38,078 nt of DNA, taken from positions 1-38,078 of IMG/VR virus record IMGVR_UViG_3300044802_000094; one strand, written 5' to 3'. Made by a program: the position numbers and the translations under genes. Positions 37,849-38,078 of this stretch are shown one piece after another. Position 1 is the stretch's first letter; each line of letters starts with the position of its first letter. The DNA comes from a virus. A model generated the notes under the pieces. That model was not told the DNA's origin. It searched no databases and worked only from the letters and a program-made list of their open reading frames with translations.

Positions 37849-38078
37849 ATGGGCCAATACGATTGGGTTGCCGATAAAAAGAAGGAAGCTATGGCAAAGA
37901 AACTTGCACAGCGAGGCTTGCCGAATTACCGGCAGCTTCCAATAAGCGAGCGGTACGGGGTTTCCTTTACCGGGTACGGATCTGACGGGAAGCTTAATCC
38001 AAAAGCGCCGGCAGGTATTGATATGGCCGGACAACCGCATGTATTCCATGAGGGAGAATTAAAGGCTGATATTCCCGA
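37849..38078 (+). CDS. Virion-region protein, 3' partial
   Basis: ATG 37849 follows the previous stop by 2 nt; the frame is open to the window end (76 complete codons). It begins MGQYDWVADKKKEAMAKKLAQRG and continues SERYGVSFTGYGSDGKLNPKAPAGIDMAGQ, an unremarkable structural-type sequence. Function unknown. Confidence 0.6.
   Translation, partial: MGQYDWVADKKKEAMAKKLAQRGLPNYRQLPISERYGVSFTGYGSDGKLNPKAPAGIDMAGQPHVFHEGELKADIP

Noticed and set aside
1-38078. tRNA or rRNA genes
   Set aside because: No cloverleaf with a TTC-arm-like GGTTCRANYCC and matching acceptor stem was seen by eye on either strand.
1-38078. Diversity-generating retroelement
   Set aside because: No reverse transcriptase gene and no near-identical template/variable repeat pair with A-specific changes was found.

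Overview
This window is a contiguous piece of a tailed, double-stranded DNA phage (Caudoviricetes) or prophage. Evidence: terminase small and large subunits, a portal of P22 size (about 700 aa), a scaffold-like protein, an HK97-fold-type capsid protein, head-tail connector and virion genes with PKD and lectin domains, and an early replication/recombination block. A long portal without obvious tape-measure or sheath genes here suggests a podovirus-like particle, but the tail region is cut by the window edge. Both ends lie inside genes (a virion gene ends at 482, another runs off at 38078), so this is part of a larger genome. The host cannot be named: Shine-Dalgarno sites are strong (AGGAGG) and promoters look sigma70-like, so it is a bacterium. 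The gene mix and patchy base composition look like an environmental phage.

Layout. 1-482: tail of a late Big-domain virion protein, then a terminator (547-585) and the early promoter (615-643). 664-3985: early operon with a small RHH/zinc protein, DnaJ-type zinc protein, PD-(D/E)XK nuclease, a free-standing HNH endonuclease, ERF annealing protein, SSB and NinB. 3993-4194: a 202-bp IS200/IS605-derived relic inserted in the first codons of a radical-SAM gene. 4205-5765: accessory, GC-richer stretch (radical SAM, zinc finger, broken DNA methylase) punctuated by foldbacks and a 16-bp direct repeat. 5756-5923: promoter, structured leader or small RNA, and terminator. 5942-8402: replication initiator with five internal iterons (probable origin) and DnaB helicase. 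8489-12883: small genes, NinG, and a SNF2 helicase that is split and carries an intein with a homing endonuclease. 12892-16165: second early module (promoter, DUF6745 protein with 38 QAT(D/R/Y) repeats, small genes, ParB-like protein). 16196-17474: a complete TnpB element of the same family as the relic. 17502-20314: zinc ribbon, late promoter, TerS and an enlarged TerL. 20409-24454: a moron-like cassette (GNAT, cytidylyltransferase-like, LicD-like, GT92-like, methyltransferase, GT2), probably for glycan or surface modification. 24494-24654: a promoter-RNA-terminator unit. 24655-38078: Com-like zinc protein, portal, scaffold, capsid, connectors, PKD/lectin virion proteins.

How it works together. 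Early genes are stacked with ATGA or TAATG overlaps, implying translational coupling from a few promoters that share a TATATTA -10. ERF, SSB, NinB, NinG and the PD-(D/E)XK nuclease form a recombination toolkit like the lambda/P22 red-nin genes, next to an initiator/DnaB pair that resembles lambda O/P with the origin inside the initiator gene.

The strongest second-look items are: the two IS605-family elements with matching ends, one of which can be removed on paper to restore an intact gene start; a TerL that appears to contain two nuclease domains; two promoter-hairpin-terminator RNA units; the 38-unit minisatellite; and a SNF2 gene with a stop codon inside its P-loop yet an apparently complete intein.
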